Shown: piece by piece, positions 17,423 to 27,134 of the stretch | Position numbering within the stretch: the first letter of the stretch is position 1 | Layout of the letters: the number at the start of each line of letters is the position of its first letter | Notes under the pieces: generated by a model | Databases searched by the model: none | Told to the model about the DNA's origin: nothing | What the model saw: only the letters and a program-made list of their open reading frames with translations | Position numbers and translations under genes: made by a program | From: Kiloniella spongiae | GTDB lineage: Bacteria; Pseudomonadota; Alphaproteobacteria; Kiloniellales; Kiloniellaceae | Assembly: GCF_001026905.1 (NCBI RefSeq) | Contig: NZ_LAQL01000002.1 | Location: forward strand, 771,062-835,061 | Direction of reading: 5' to 3' | Length of the DNA stretch: 64,000 nt

Positions 17423-18304
17423 ATGCCAGATTCTGTCGTCGCTTTCCTCACTCACTTTGGCGAGATACAGCTTTTTATTGTGGCGACAGTTTGCATCTAC
17501 TGGCTTATCTGCCCCAGATTAGGCACACGCTTGTGGTTTGCGCTCTGTCTTTCAAGTTCGGTTCAACAAACGCTTAAAATGGCCTTTGCCCAAGCACGCC
17601 CCTATTGGTTAAATCCGGACCTTGTTGCCATTGAGAAAAGCACTTCGTACGGCATGCCCTCTGGACACGCGCAAACACCGCCACTTTTTTATGGCATTCT
17701 CGCCAAATCTTCGCGGCGGCGTGGGGCTTATTTTCTTGCCGCTGCTATCGTCATCCTTACGGGTTGGACAAGGATTGTCGGCAATGTTCACAGTTTGGAA
17801 CAAGTCCTCACCGGTTGGACAATTGGCGTTTTGTTGCTCATTTCCATATTTTTACTGGAAAAACCAGCAACCCAGTGGTGGCAAAGAAGTCGCTTTATTG
17901 TCAGGGTTTCTGGTTCTTTTGCCCTTTGTGCTGTTCTGATGGCATTTGGGCTGTGGGCTGCCTTCCATGCTGGTCAGCAGATCGTTCCTCAGATCTGGGT
18001 TGAAAACGCAGGACATCCTCTTCGTCCTGTCAAAGCTGACAATATCATCATTGTTCCTGGCCTTTTGTTCGGTTGGCTTCTTGGGCTTGCTCTTTTAGAT
18101 GGAAACTATCCACCTAAGCCTGAAAAGAAACTTAAGTTAGCCTTACGACCATTGCTTGGCCTACCGCCCATAGCTCTGCTATTGGAAACAGCTCCGGGCA
18201 AAGAAATAGAGCTTATTTTAATTATCACCTTCATAGTTGGCGTACTTGCTGGATTGTGGTCCAGCTATGGTGCACCTTTTCTTTTCAAGATATTAAAGAT
18301 CTGA
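17423..18304 (+). CDS. PAP2-family membrane phosphatase
   Basis: 293 residues, multi-spanning, with all three PAP2 motifs: KMAFAQARP (C1), SGHAQ in SYGMPSGHAQ (C2) and TRIVGNVHSLEQVLTGW (C3, catalytic His). Such enzymes dephosphorylate lipid phosphates (phosphatidate, undecaprenyl pyrophosphate or sphingoid phosphates) at the membrane. CGGAG precedes the ATG. It starts 14 bases after trpF, so it sits within the trp operon although it has no evident role in tryptophan synthesis. Confidence 0.88.
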   Translation: MPDSVVAFLTHFGEIQLFIVATVCIYWLICPRLGTRLWFALCLSSSVQQTLKMAFAQARPYWLNPDLVAIEKSTSYGMPSGHAQTPPLFYGILAKSSRRRGAYFLAAAIVILTGWTRIVGNVHSLEQVLTGWTIGVLLLISIFLLEKPATQWWQRSRFIVRVSGSFALCAVLMAFGLWAAFHAGQQIVPQIWVENAGHPLRPVKADNIIIVPGLLFGWLLGLALLDGNYPPKPEKKLKLALRPLLGLPPIALLLETAPGKEIELILIITFIVGVLAGLWSSYGAPFLFKILKI

Positions 18305-18391
18305 GCATCGCATCCCTTGCAGGATGGTGGCTTTTCAGGCAAAGTCCGCCCAGCATAGATCATAAAGATCCGATAAGGTTGCAGAGTAGAT

Positions 18392-19603
18392 ATGACAACA
18401 CCTAATTCTTATATGAACGGCCCTGACGAGCGCGGGCATTTTGGTATTTTTGGCGGACGTTATGTTGCTGAAACGTTGATGCCTCTTATTCTCGAAGTCG
18501 AAAAAGCCTACAATGCAGCCAAGGCTGATCCTTCATTTCAAAAAGATTATGACTATTACGCCAAGCATTATGTTGGCCGTCCAAGTCCACTTTATTTTGC
18601 AGAACGCCTGACCCGTGAACTTGGCGGCGCAAAAATTTACTTCAAGCGTGATGAGTTGAACCACACTGGTTCTCATAAAGCCAACAATGTCCTCGGACAA
18701 ATTCTTCTCGCCAGACGCATGGGTAAAAAACGCATTATTGCGGAAACTGGCGCTGGACAACATGGCGTCGCAACAGCAACTTTCTGTGCCCTGTTTAATC
18801 TACCCTGTGTTGTTTACATGGGCGCAACTGATATCGCACGACAGGCACCAAACGTTTTCCGCATGAAGTTGCTTGGTGCCGAGGTTATCAGCGTTGAAAG
18901 CGGTACAGGCACCCTGAAAGATGCCATGAACGATGCGCTGCGTGATTGGGTGACCAATGTCGAAGAGACATTCTATATTATTGGTACTGCGGCTGGCCCT
19001 CACCCCTATCCGGTAATGGTCCGTGACTTCCAGTCCATTATTGGGCGCGAAGCAAAAGAGCAGATGTACGAAGCAGAAGGTCGTTTACCAGACCAACTCG
19101 TCGCCTGTATTGGCGGTGGTTCGAACGCCATCGGCCTGTTCCACCCTTTCCTAGATGACAAGGACGTCGCGATCACAGGTGTTGAAGCTGCTGGCTTCGG
19201 CGTAAAAACCGATAAACATGCTGCGTCGCTAACAGGTGGTAAACCCGGTGTTCTTCATGGAAATCGTACCTTCTTGTTACAAGACGATGATGGACAGATA
19301 CAAGACGCTCATTCCATTTCCGCAGGTCTTGATTACCCTGGCATTGGCCCTGAACATTCATGGCTACACGACATTGGTCGCGTGAATTACGCATCAGCAT
19401 CGGATAGCGAAGCACTGGAAGCTTTCCAGATGCTATCAAAAGTCGAAGGTATTATTCCGGCACTTGAGCCTGCACATGCACTGGCGCATGTAACCAAGAT
19501 CGCACCGGAAATGGATAAAGACAAAATCATCCTCATGAACCTTTGTGGTCGAGGTGACAAAGATATCTTTACAGTTGCCGAAGCACTCGGCGTAGAGATC
19601 TAG
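18392..19603 (+). CDS. trpB: Tryptophan synthase beta chain
   Basis: 403-residue PLP enzyme that joins indole and serine. PLP-binding Lys96 is in HTGSHKANN; the phosphate-binding loop is [24 protein letters not shown] is the substrate segment. It works as an alpha2-beta2 complex with TrpA, whose gene starts 12 bases downstream. Confidence 0.98.
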   Translation: MTTPNSYMNGPDERGHFGIFGGRYVAETLMPLILEVEKAYNAAKADPSFQKDYDYYAKHYVGRPSPLYFAERLTRELGGAKIYFKRDELNHTGSHKANNVLGQILLARRMGKKRIIAETGAGQHGVATATFCALFNLPCVVYMGATDIARQAPNVFRMKLLGAEVISVESGTGTLKDAMNDALRDWVTNVEETFYIIGTAAGPHPYPVMVRDFQSIIGREAKEQMYEAEGRLPDQLVACIGGGSNAIGLFHPFLDDKDVAITGVEAAGFGVKTDKHAASLTGGKPGVLHGNRTFLLQDDDGQIQDAHSISAGLDYPGIGPEHSWLHDIGRVNYASASDSEALEAFQMLSKVEGIIPALEPAHALAHVTKIAPEMDKDKIILMNLCGRGDKDIFTVAEALGVEI

Positions 19604-19615
19604 GGGGAAGATATC

Positions 19616-20446
19616 ATGAGTCAAACCAGACTTGAAAAGCGCTTTGCGGACCTGAAAGAAGAAGGTAGAGGCGGCCTTGTTACTTTTGTAACTGCAGGTG
19701 ACCCCGATTTCGAAACCAGCCTCGAGATAGTAAAGGGTTTACCCGAAGCCGGTGCAGACGTCATCGAACTCGGTATGCCATTTTCCGATCCGATGGCTGA
19801 TGGCCCCGCCATTCAGGCATCCAGCCTGCGCGCCTTGCGCAATGGTATGACCCTGAGCAAAACACTCGACCTCGTGCGCGCCTTTAGACAAGATAATCAG
19901 GACACACCAATTATCCTGATGGGCTATTACAACCCAATCTACATCTATGGCGTGGATAAATTCTTGGTCGATGCCAAAGAAGCGGGCGTCGATGGCTTCA
20001 TCATTGTTGACCTGCCACCAGAACATGATGAAGAATTCTGTATTCCGACTTTGGAACAGGGTTTGCATTTCATCCGCCTGACAACACCAACTACAGTTGG
20101 TGACAGACTACCGAAAGTACTTAACAACACGAGTGGTTTTGTATATTACGTATCCATTCTTGGCATTACGGGTACTGCCGCCGCGTCTGATAGTGCAATA
20201 CATGACGCAGTTGCGCGCCTGAAAGCTGAAACAGATTTACCTGTTGCCGTTGGTTTTGGTATTCGGACCCCCGAACAAGCAGCCAATGTCGCAACGGTCG
20301 CAGATGCTGCTGTGGTCGGCTCTGCAATTATTGATACACTGAAAGAAAACTTGGATGATGATAATCAGGCAAAACCTGGTCTCAGCCAAGCAGTACTGGA
20401 ATACGTACGTACACTCGCTGATGGTGTACGTGGATCCCGTACTTAA
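19616..20446 (+). CDS. trpA: Tryptophan synthase alpha chain
   Basis: 276-residue TIM barrel that cleaves indole-3-glycerol phosphate. The catalytic residues are Glu51 ([11 protein letters not shown]) and Asp62 (MADGPAIQ); [11 protein letters not shown] and [11 protein letters not shown] form the phosphate site. GGGGGAAG precedes the ATG. It is followed at 23 bases by accD, the usual neighbour. Confidence 0.98.
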   Translation: MSQTRLEKRFADLKEEGRGGLVTFVTAGDPDFETSLEIVKGLPEAGADVIELGMPFSDPMADGPAIQASSLRALRNGMTLSKTLDLVRAFRQDNQDTPIILMGYYNPIYIYGVDKFLVDAKEAGVDGFIIVDLPPEHDEEFCIPTLEQGLHFIRLTTPTTVGDRLPKVLNNTSGFVYYVSILGITGTAAASDSAIHDAVARLKAETDLPVAVGFGIRTPEQAANVATVADAAVVGSAIIDTLKENLDDDNQAKPGLSQAVLEYVRTLADGVRGSRT

Positions 20447-20469
20447 TTGAAACAAGTAAGGCAGAAAGC

Positions 20470-21396
20470 ATGAACTGGATTTCCAACTACGTCCGCCCGA
20501 AGATCCGTGCGCTGGTACAGAAAGACACACCAGATGATCTATGGGTAAAATCACCTGCCACAGGTCAGATGATTTTCAAAAAGGAATTGGAAAAGAATCT
20601 TTGGGTTTGTCCCTATAGCGGGCATCACATGCGGATCTCGGCGAGAAAACGCCTTGAGACTCTTTTTGACGACGGCGACTACACACTCGTTGAGTTGCCA
20701 AAGACCCTTACTGATCCGCTAAAATTCAAAGATCTGAAAAGATACACTGACCGCATCAAAGATGCGAATGCCAAGAATGAAGACAAAGAAGCCATTCTTG
20801 TTGCCCGTGGAACAATGGGTGGCATGCAAACGGTCGTAGCCGTCTTTAACTTCTCGTACATGGGCGGTTCTATGGGAACAGCCGTCGGTGAAGGATTACT
20901 GACAGCAGCAAAACTTGCTGTGCTTCAGGAAGCACCCTTGCTGGTTATTCCAGCTTCTGGTGGTGCTCGTATGCAAGAAGGCATTCTCTCTCTGATGCAA
21001 ATGCCACGTTCGATCATCGCAGTTGACATGGTTAAGGATGCCGGACTTCCCTATGTCGTTCTATTGACAGATCCTACCACTGGTGGTGTTTCAGCTTCTT
21101 TTGCAATGCTTGGCGATATCGCCATTGCCGAACCCCAGGCGAATATCGGTTTTGCCGGGAAACGTGTGATCGAAGAAACCATCCGCGAAAAACTACCGGA
21201 AGGCTTCCAGACTGCCGAGTATCTATTGGAACACGGCATGGTGGACATGGTGGTTCATCGCCACGAAATGCGTGATACTCTTATCAGAATTTTTAACCTG
21301 TTGACTCAAAAAGGTCCTTCAGCTGAAATTTTGCCGCTTAAAAGCGCTGAAGAACCAAAAGAAGAAACCACGGAACAGAGCGACCCGGCTGAATAA
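20470..21396 (+). CDS. accD: Acetyl-CoA carboxylase carboxyltransferase subunit beta (degenerate zinc ribbon)
   Basis: 308 residues. Pairs with AccA to transfer the carboxyl group from biotin to acetyl-CoA, starting fatty acid synthesis. The crotonase-like core shows YMGGSMGTAVGE, PASGGARMQEGILSLMQM and DPTTGGVSASFAMLGD. In the N-terminal ribbon, where E. coli has four zinc-binding Cys, this protein reads KSPATGQMI and WVCPYSGHHM, keeping only one; loss of these Cys is common in alphaproteobacterial AccD. The tail is acidic (EEPKEETTEQ). Confidence 0.96.
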   Translation: MNWISNYVRPKIRALVQKDTPDDLWVKSPATGQMIFKKELEKNLWVCPYSGHHMRISARKRLETLFDDGDYTLVELPKTLTDPLKFKDLKRYTDRIKDANAKNEDKEAILVARGTMGGMQTVVAVFNFSYMGGSMGTAVGEGLLTAAKLAVLQEAPLLVIPASGGARMQEGILSLMQMPRSIIAVDMVKDAGLPYVVLLTDPTTGGVSASFAMLGDIAIAEPQANIGFAGKRVIEETIREKLPEGFQTAEYLLEHGMVDMVVHRHEMRDTLIRIFNLLTQKGPSAEILPLKSAEEPKEETTEQSDPAE

Positions 21397-21404
21397 GCCG
21401 GGTC
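21382..21404 (+). terminator. GC-rich hairpin over the accD stop codon
   Basis: GACCCGGCT (21382-21390) and AGCCGGGTC (21396-21404) pair perfectly around GAATA, so the TAA stop sits across the loop and the first stem base. A C-run, not a T-run, follows, so it may act as an mRNA 3' stabiliser or partial terminator before folC instead of a full intrinsic terminator. Confidence 0.5.
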
Positions 21405-21482
21405 CCCCCCCTAATGCTAGCCCTCTGGAGTTAAACATTAGAGGTTAAAACACCAAGCCAGAAACTTCTATCAGGTAGAGAT

Positions 21483-22772
21483 ATGACCATGCGCCGGAGT
21501 GATATCGTCCTAGAGCGCCTTAGCCTCTTACATCCAAAGATTATTGACCTGTCTCTCAGCCGCGTAGAGCGTTTGCTGAGGTTACTTGATCACCCGGAAG
21601 AAAAATTGCCTCCGGTTATCCATGTTGCCGGCACCAATGGCAAAGGATCTTTCCTTGCCTATCTCAGGGCAATTTTGGAAGCACACGATCAAGATGTTCA
21701 TCTCTACACATCACCGCATCTGGTAAAATTCCACGAACGTATCAGGTTGGCCGGGGAATTGATTTCCGAAGATGAACTGGTCGCATTGCTTGAAGAGTGC
21801 GAAAAGATCAATGGTCCGGATTCCATCACCTTTTTTGAAGTTACAACCGTTGCAGCATTTCTTGCCTATAGTCGTCACAAGGCGGATGCTCTCTTGCTTG
21901 AAACAGGCTTGGGTGGCCGTCTGGATGCCACCAACATGGTCGCACAGCCAACCCTGACAGCCATCACACCTATTTCTGTAGATCACACACAATTCTTGGG
22001 TGACACGATTGAGGAAATTGCCGCAGAAAAAGCAGGTATCCTCAAATCCGGAGTTCCTTGTGTCGTTGGCAAACAACCTAAAGCTGCCCTCGACGTCATA
22101 AAAGCCCGTGCCGCAGAGATTGGTGCTGAACTCTATATCGAGGGTGAAGACTGGACAGTAACACCTGATACCAATAGTTTCCTCTTTAACGGCCGAAACG
22201 GGGAAACACGCTATCCGAACCCAAATCTTCTGGGCGAACATCAAGTAGAAAACGCCGCTTTGTCGGTCGCTGCCACCGATATTCTGGCAAATTCTTTTGA
22301 TCTCAAGGCAGACAAGATCAAAGAAGGTTTGACCCAGGCCTATTGGCCCGGCCGTATGCAGAAGTTGACCACAGGCTTATTACCCGATCTCCTGCCCAAT
22401 AACTGTGAACTTTGGCTTGATGGTGGTCACAACGAATCTGCCGGACTTGCTTTGGCAACAATTCTCAAAACGTGGCAGGACAAACCAGTCCACATTATCT
22501 ATGGTATGCTCAATACCAAGGCTGCCACAGATTACTTACGTCCTCTGGCACCACTAGGATCAAGCCTAAGAGCTATTGAAATCCCCTTTGAAGCTGCGTC
22601 ACTTAGTGCCGAGGATGCTGCTGCCCATGCTGTCGAAGCCGGATTTGAAGCCAAGCCAAGCGCTTCCGCACAACACGCTGTTGAGGAGATTCTGGCCCAG
22701 GAAGAACCTGGACGTATACTGATATGTGGTTCCCTCTATCTCGCAGGGCATATTCTCGCAGAAAGTCATTAA
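21483..22772 (+). CDS. folC: Bifunctional folylpolyglutamate / dihydrofolate synthase
   Basis: 429 residues, Mur-ligase-like ATP-dependent enzyme that adds glutamate to dihydropteroate and folates. The P-loop is HVAGTNGKGSFLAYL (about 47-61); the family blocks YTSPHLVKFHERIRLAG, ETGLGGRLDATN and ITPISVDHTQFLGDTIEEIAAEKAGI are all present, as is LWLDGGHNESA in the C-terminal domain. It follows accD in the conserved accD-folC-trxA order. Confidence 0.96.
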   Translation: MTMRRSDIVLERLSLLHPKIIDLSLSRVERLLRLLDHPEEKLPPVIHVAGTNGKGSFLAYLRAILEAHDQDVHLYTSPHLVKFHERIRLAGELISEDELVALLEECEKINGPDSITFFEVTTVAAFLAYSRHKADALLLETGLGGRLDATNMVAQPTLTAITPISVDHTQFLGDTIEEIAAEKAGILKSGVPCVVGKQPKAALDVIKARAAEIGAELYIEGEDWTVTPDTNSFLFNGRNGETRYPNPNLLGEHQVENAALSVAATDILANSFDLKADKIKEGLTQAYWPGRMQKLTTGLLPDLLPNNCELWLDGGHNESAGLALATILKTWQDKPVHIIYGMLNTKAATDYLRPLAPLGSSLRAIEIPFEAASLSAEDAAAHAVEAGFEAKPSASAQHAVEEILAQEEPGRILICGSLYLAGHILAESH

Positions 22773-22871
22773 TCTAATTTTTGGCTATCACGACTCTTTA
22801 TCCAAAGACTCTGTCTAGCTTTTTTGGTTAAAACCCTCTATCCTGATTCTACTCAGAAAGAGGACGAAACC

Positions 22872-23066
22872 ATGCCAATCATACGTGTGGAAATGTTTCA
22901 AGGTCGTTCACTTGAGCAAAAACGTGCTCTGGTCAAAACACTGACCGAAGAAACGGCCCGAATCACAGGCTGCAACACTGAAGCAGTGTATGTCGTTATT
23001 GACGATGTCCATAAAGAAAACTGGGGTGCCGGGGGGATTCTCTGCACCGATAAAGTGCACCATTAA
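22872..23066 (+). CDS. 4-oxalocrotonate tautomerase-family protein
   Basis: 64 residues beginning MPIIRVEMFQGRSLEQKRALV: the catalytic Pro becomes residue 1 after Met removal, and the length equals the family's. AAGAGGA precedes the ATG. These hexameric enzymes tautomerise enols of unsaturated keto acids; no aromatic degradation genes are near, so the substrate is unknown. It lies between folC and the convergent trxA. Confidence 0.9.
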   Translation: MPIIRVEMFQGRSLEQKRALVKTLTEETARITGCNTEAVYVVIDDVHKENWGAGGILCTDKVHH

Positions 23067-23169
23067 ACCTTTATCAAGCTTGCGCCGTATTGGAACAAAA
23101 AAACAAACCTAACGCACCAGTTGCGAGCCTATTTGCGTCCATAAAATTTCCCGCAGGAATTTTTCACAA

Positions 23170-23195
23170 AAAAGCCCCGCAAATGCAGGGCTTTT
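23170..23195 (-). terminator. Bidirectional terminator between the tautomerase gene and trxA
   Basis: AAAAGCCC-C-GCA-AA-TGC-A-GGGCTTTT forms a stem with one internal mismatch and T-rich flanks on both strands. It lies between the converging tautomerase and trxA genes. Confidence 0.8.
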
Positions 23196-23230
23196 ATCTC
23201 GAGACAGAGCGTTAAAAATGCTGTTCTGTC

Positions 23231-23554
23231 TTATGCAAGAGAAGATGTAATCCACTCTTTTAGCTGGCCTTTAGCAATCGCGCCCACTTTCTGAGCAACA
23301 ACTTCACCACTCTTGAAGATAAGCAATGTCGGAATGCCACGAACACCGTACTGCTGTGGAGTCATTGAATTTTCATCAATGTTAAGCTTGGCAATAGTAA
23401 GAGAACCGCCCATTTCTGTAGCAATTTCATCCAGTGCCGGTGCAATCATTTTACAAGGACCACACCATTCTGCCCAAAAATCCACAAGAACAGGGACATC
23501 CGCTTTAAGAACGTCGGCTTCAAAAGAATCATCGCTGACTGCGATCGTTGACAT
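23231..23554 (-). CDS. trxA: Thioredoxin 1
   Basis: 107 residues with the redox motif WCGPC (Cys31, Cys34), preceded by VLVDFWAE, and the cis-Pro segment [11 protein letters not shown]. It reduces protein disulfides in the cytoplasm. ATG at 23554 is chosen because AAGAGGT lies just upstream and the protein matches the family N-terminus. It follows addA on the same strand (100 bases), the usual arrangement. Confidence 0.97.
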   Translation of the reverse strand: MSTIAVSDDSFEADVLKADVPVLVDFWAEWCGPCKMIAPALDEIATEMGGSLTIAKLNIDENSMTPQQYGVRGIPTLLIFKSGEVVAQKVGAIAKGQLKEWITSSLA

Positions 23555-23654
23555 AGTATACCTCTTGCCATTTGTTTGTGTGCGATGAAATAAACACACT
23601 TCGTCTTTTTCATCACATCGTCAGCATGAATGTAGGGATGCAGGTCCCCCGACG

Positions 23655-26600
23655 TCAAGGTTCATATTGTACAAGAATGTTATCCGGTAAGTGCATTAAC
23701 CGGGCTTCATCGGTCCACAAAAGGTGCGCTTCTATTTGATAATTCGGGTAAATTTGCCTCAGAACCGTACGATACGCGGCCATTTGACGTAGATAAGAAC
23801 GATGCACTTTTTCGACATTTTTAGGGGGCGGTCGATTGGTTTTATAGTCGATAATTTTTACTTTATTATCTGTTATGATTAATCGATCCACCTGCCCGGA
23901 AATTACTTCGACATCCCCATCACGATGAACCAATCCCACAACGGGGACTTCCGCACGGCTACCTTCACCAAAAATATCTTGGTAATTTGGATGATTAAGA
24001 ACCGATATAGTTTCATCCAACAGTATCTTGATTTGATCAGAATCTAATTCGTGTAACGGCGATTCCAGGAAACGGCGAGCTGATGATACCCATTTTTCTT
24101 GAGGTAGATCCGGGAGCGTCTGTAAGAGACGGTGAATAATCCGTCCCCGTTTAAACCGTGCGCCGTCGTCCTGTCCCAGAGGTGAGCGCACAGGTGGTTC
24201 ATCATCCTTTGCCCGCGATGGCGCAAGTGGGCGCGGAGGAACCGGTTCCTGATCCGGATCTACAAAAGCCCATGTTGGCAAATGACCATCAAAGTGATCA
24301 ATAACAGCTTCTTCTTTATCGACTTGGGTCTCCACTTCCTGCGCATTTTCCTGAACACGCCCCATTGCTTGCCAAGAGCCTGTCGGATCTTCGGGAAAGG
24401 CAAATTCAACTTCTTTGCCATACTCGTTGAGAGCCGCTTGTGCTAGAGCGTACCAGCTATCATCAGATGGTTCACGCGCACCGGACCAGCCACAGATAAT
24501 CAAGCGATCTTCGGCACGGGTTAAAGCCACATATAAAAGACGTCGGTATTCTCGCAAGGCATCCTTGCGTAACTGATCGCGCGCGGAAGAAATGATTTCT
24601 GTATTCATGGCCGTTCGCGGTGACCATACTGGTAGATTACCCTGTTCTTTTAGCCAAACTACCCCCCGATCCGCTTGGGGTATTTGTGTTGTATCCGGCA
24701 GAATAACAACGGGTGCCTGAAGACCTTTGGATCCGTGCACAGTCATAATACGCACGGCACCGCCACCTTGCTCAAGGTCACGCTTGATCTCCTGGTCACC
24801 AACCTCCAGCCAATGTAGAAAACCTTCTAGTGATGGCGTTTCTTCCCGTTCATAAGCAAGCGCGAGAGACAGGAACTCTTCTATAGGATCTCTTGCATCA
24901 GGTCCCAATCTGGACAAAAGCATTTTTCGCCCGTCCAGCGAACCAAGAATGTGAGAGAAAAGCTCAAAAGGCGGCGTATAGTCTGCTCGTGCTAGCAAAC
25001 CGTTCAAATAGCCTGCTGCACGAGCAAGGGTATCATTGGATTTGGCTCTATCCCTTAATCTGGACCACAGGCTTCCTTTGCGGTTATAGGCCAGATTGAA
25101 AAGTTGATCTTCGTCCAGCCCAAGTAACGGTCCCTTCAAAACTGTCGCCAGCGTCAAATCATCTTCCGGTAACAACAAAAACCGACCTAAGGCAACAAGA
25201 TCCATGACCGCCATCTGATCCGTCAGGACCATTCGATCCACACCGGAAACAGGAACAGCCAAGGTTTTGAGTTCACGCACCAATTCTTCAACAAAAGCAT
25301 TCCGACGGCGAACAAGAACCAGAATATCACCGGGATCAATACGCCGACCCTGCGATGGTAACTGACATACGGGGTCATCAATCCCAGCCTCGGCAAGAGT
25401 CCAGTAATGAATGCGTCGAGCCAATACACTTGCAAGACGTGCCCTGGATTCCATTTCCGCTTCTTGAGCCAACGGCAGAGTCCACGGCGTATCTTCGGGA
25501 GCACCTTCACTGACCATCAACGGCCAAAGCTCGACCCGACCAGCTTGCCCCAATCTTACGGGCTGATGCCTTAGAAGATCGTTATGAAAGGAAACACCAT
25601 CAGCCGACGAGGGATAAGAAAAAACCTGATCAACGGTTGCCAACACCGAAGGTGTTGAACGAAAGGATACATCCAGACTGATACGTTGCCATTTTTGTTG
25701 CGCGATCTCTACGCGCTTCTCAAAGTGCGCGCGCATTTGCTCAAACTTGGCGGGATCAGCCCGTTGGAAAGAGTAGATAGACTGTTTCACATCCCCAACG
25801 GCGAAGATCGTTCTGATGTCTTCTCTCGCGCCCTCTCCGTCAAAGAACTCGTTACAAAGTGCTGCAACGACTTCCCATTGTTCCGGGTTGGTATCCTGTG
25901 CCTCATCGATCAGGACATGATCAATACCGCCATCCAGCTTAAAGAGAACCCAGGCAACCGCCCGTTCCCCCTTTAAAAGATCACGGGTTTTTAGAATTAG
26001 ATCATCATAGTCCAGAAAGGCACGGATTTCTTTATAGCGCTCATACCGCGATAAAATCGCAATACCCAGATCAAGTAAAGAGGACGTTGCTTTTGCAACA
26101 CCAATGGCATTGAGCTTTTCGTTCAAGCGAATAAGACGCTCTGCTTCAGCAATCAATATGTCCGGTAGCTGCGGTAATGCAGATAAAGCACCCTTTGTTG
26201 CCAAACGACTTCTTATTTCACCGGCCTGCGTGAAAAAAATTCCCCGATAATCACTATACTTTTCGCACCGTGTTTCAGACTGGCTCTCTAGCCAGTCTTT
26301 GAGCAGATGACCACGTTCCTGATCCGACTTTGCGCCCTGCAAAAGAGCATCAGCAGCATGAGAAAGCTGCATCGTATTAAAAGCACCATCATCACAGGCT
26401 GCATTCAAGAGATCAGTCGTACTACTGTTCGAATCAACGCCAAGGGTTTCATAGATCACCCTATTCAGCCCCTGCTGATCGCCATATTCAGCAAGAAGAT
26501 CCGAAATCCGACCGCGTTCCCGGATGATTTCCTGCACCAACGACCCAAAGGACTGTTCCTGCGTGTAGGCTGTAATACATTCCAGTGCGTCAGTAACAGC

Positions 26601-27134
26601 TTGTTCGTTCAATCCTCCGCGCCCAGAGAGAACATCTTCACGGGATCTGAAAAGAAGTTCTTCCGCAGAACGATCATCAAGAATCTGAAAGTTCGGCGCA
26701 ACCCCCGCTTCCAGAGGGAACCGTCCGAGCAATGACTGACAAAAGGCATGAATTGTCTGGATCTTCATACCCCCTGGCGTATCCAAAACACGGGCAAACA
26801 ATCGCCGTGCGGTCTGTAATTCATCCAGAGAGGCCTCGCGACCGAACAGCTTTTCAAGCTCTTTTATCAAATCATCTTCAGGAATTGTGGACCAGCCAGC
26901 CAGTTTGTCAGACAGACGGTTCGCCATTTCTGCCGCAGCTGCTTTGGTGAAGGTCAACGCTAGAATTTTCCCCGGCTCTGATCCACTCAACAGCAGATTA
27001 AGAATGCGATCCGTCAGAACCTTTGTCTTACCCGCCCCTGCAGAGGCCCCAACCCAAACAGATGCAGTTGGGTCCGCGGCCTGTCTTTGTTCGTTGGTAG
27101 CTTGCCGGAGGATATCATCAATACGCAGCGTCAT
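23655..27134 (-). CDS. addA: Double-strand break repair helicase AddA
   Basis: 1159 residues: UvrD-like superfamily 1 helicase with Walker A GASAGAGKTKVL (about 29-40), LALTFTKAAAAEM, Walker B VLIDEAQDTNPEQW, DVKQSIYSFQRADP and the late motif VALTRAEDRLIICG. The C-terminal RecB-like nuclease domain has IIDYKTNRPP. It works with AddB to resect double-strand ends for RecA. ATG at 27134 overlaps the addB stop (ATGA), so translation is coupled. Confidence 0.96.
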   Translation of the reverse strand: MTLRIDDILRQATNEQRQAADPTASVWVGASAGAGKTKVLTDRILNLLLSGSEPGKILALTFTKAAAAEMANRLSDKLAGWSTIPEDDLIKELEKLFGREASLDELQTARRLFARVLDTPGGMKIQTIHAFCQSLLGRFPLEAGVAPNFQILDDRSAEELLFRSREDVLSGRGGLNEQAVTDALECITAYTQEQSFGSLVQEIIRERGRISDLLAEYGDQQGLNRVIYETLGVDSNSSTTDLLNAACDDGAFNTMQLSHAADALLQGAKSDQERGHLLKDWLESQSETRCEKYSDYRGIFFTQAGEIRSRLATKGALSALPQLPDILIAEAERLIRLNEKLNAIGVAKATSSLLDLGIAILSRYERYKEIRAFLDYDDLILKTRDLLKGERAVAWVLFKLDGGIDHVLIDEAQDTNPEQWEVVAALCNEFFDGEGAREDIRTIFAVGDVKQSIYSFQRADPAKFEQMRAHFEKRVEIAQQKWQRISLDVSFRSTPSVLATVDQVFSYPSSADGVSFHNDLLRHQPVRLGQAGRVELWPLMVSEGAPEDTPWTLPLAQEAEMESRARLASVLARRIHYWTLAEAGIDDPVCQLPSQGRRIDPGDILVLVRRRNAFVEELVRELKTLAVPVSGVDRMVLTDQMAVMDLVALGRFLLLPEDDLTLATVLKGPLLGLDEDQLFNLAYNRKGSLWSRLRDRAKSNDTLARAAGYLNGLLARADYTPPFELFSHILGSLDGRKMLLSRLGPDARDPIEEFLSLALAYEREETPSLEGFLHWLEVGDQEIKRDLEQGGGAVRIMTVHGSKGLQAPVVILPDTTQIPQADRGVVWLKEQGNLPVWSPRTAMNTEIISSARDQLRKDALREYRRLLYVALTRAEDRLIICGWSGAREPSDDSWYALAQAALNEYGKEVEFAFPEDPTGSWQAMGRVQENAQEVETQVDKEEAVIDHFDGHLPTWAFVDPDQEPVPPRPLAPSRAKDDEPPVRSPLGQDDGARFKRGRIIHRLLQTLPDLPQEKWVSSARRFLESPLHELDSDQIKILLDETISVLNHPNYQDIFGEGSRAEVPVVGLVHRDGDVEVISGQVDRLIITDNKVKIIDYKTNRPPPKNVEKVHRSYLRQMAAYRTVLRQIYPNYQIEAHLLWTDEARLMHLPDNILVQYEP

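Noticed and set aside
21711..22244. Long open frame (177 codons) antisense to folC
   Set aside because: It lies wholly within folC, whose motifs are complete; the reverse frame has no recognisable domain.
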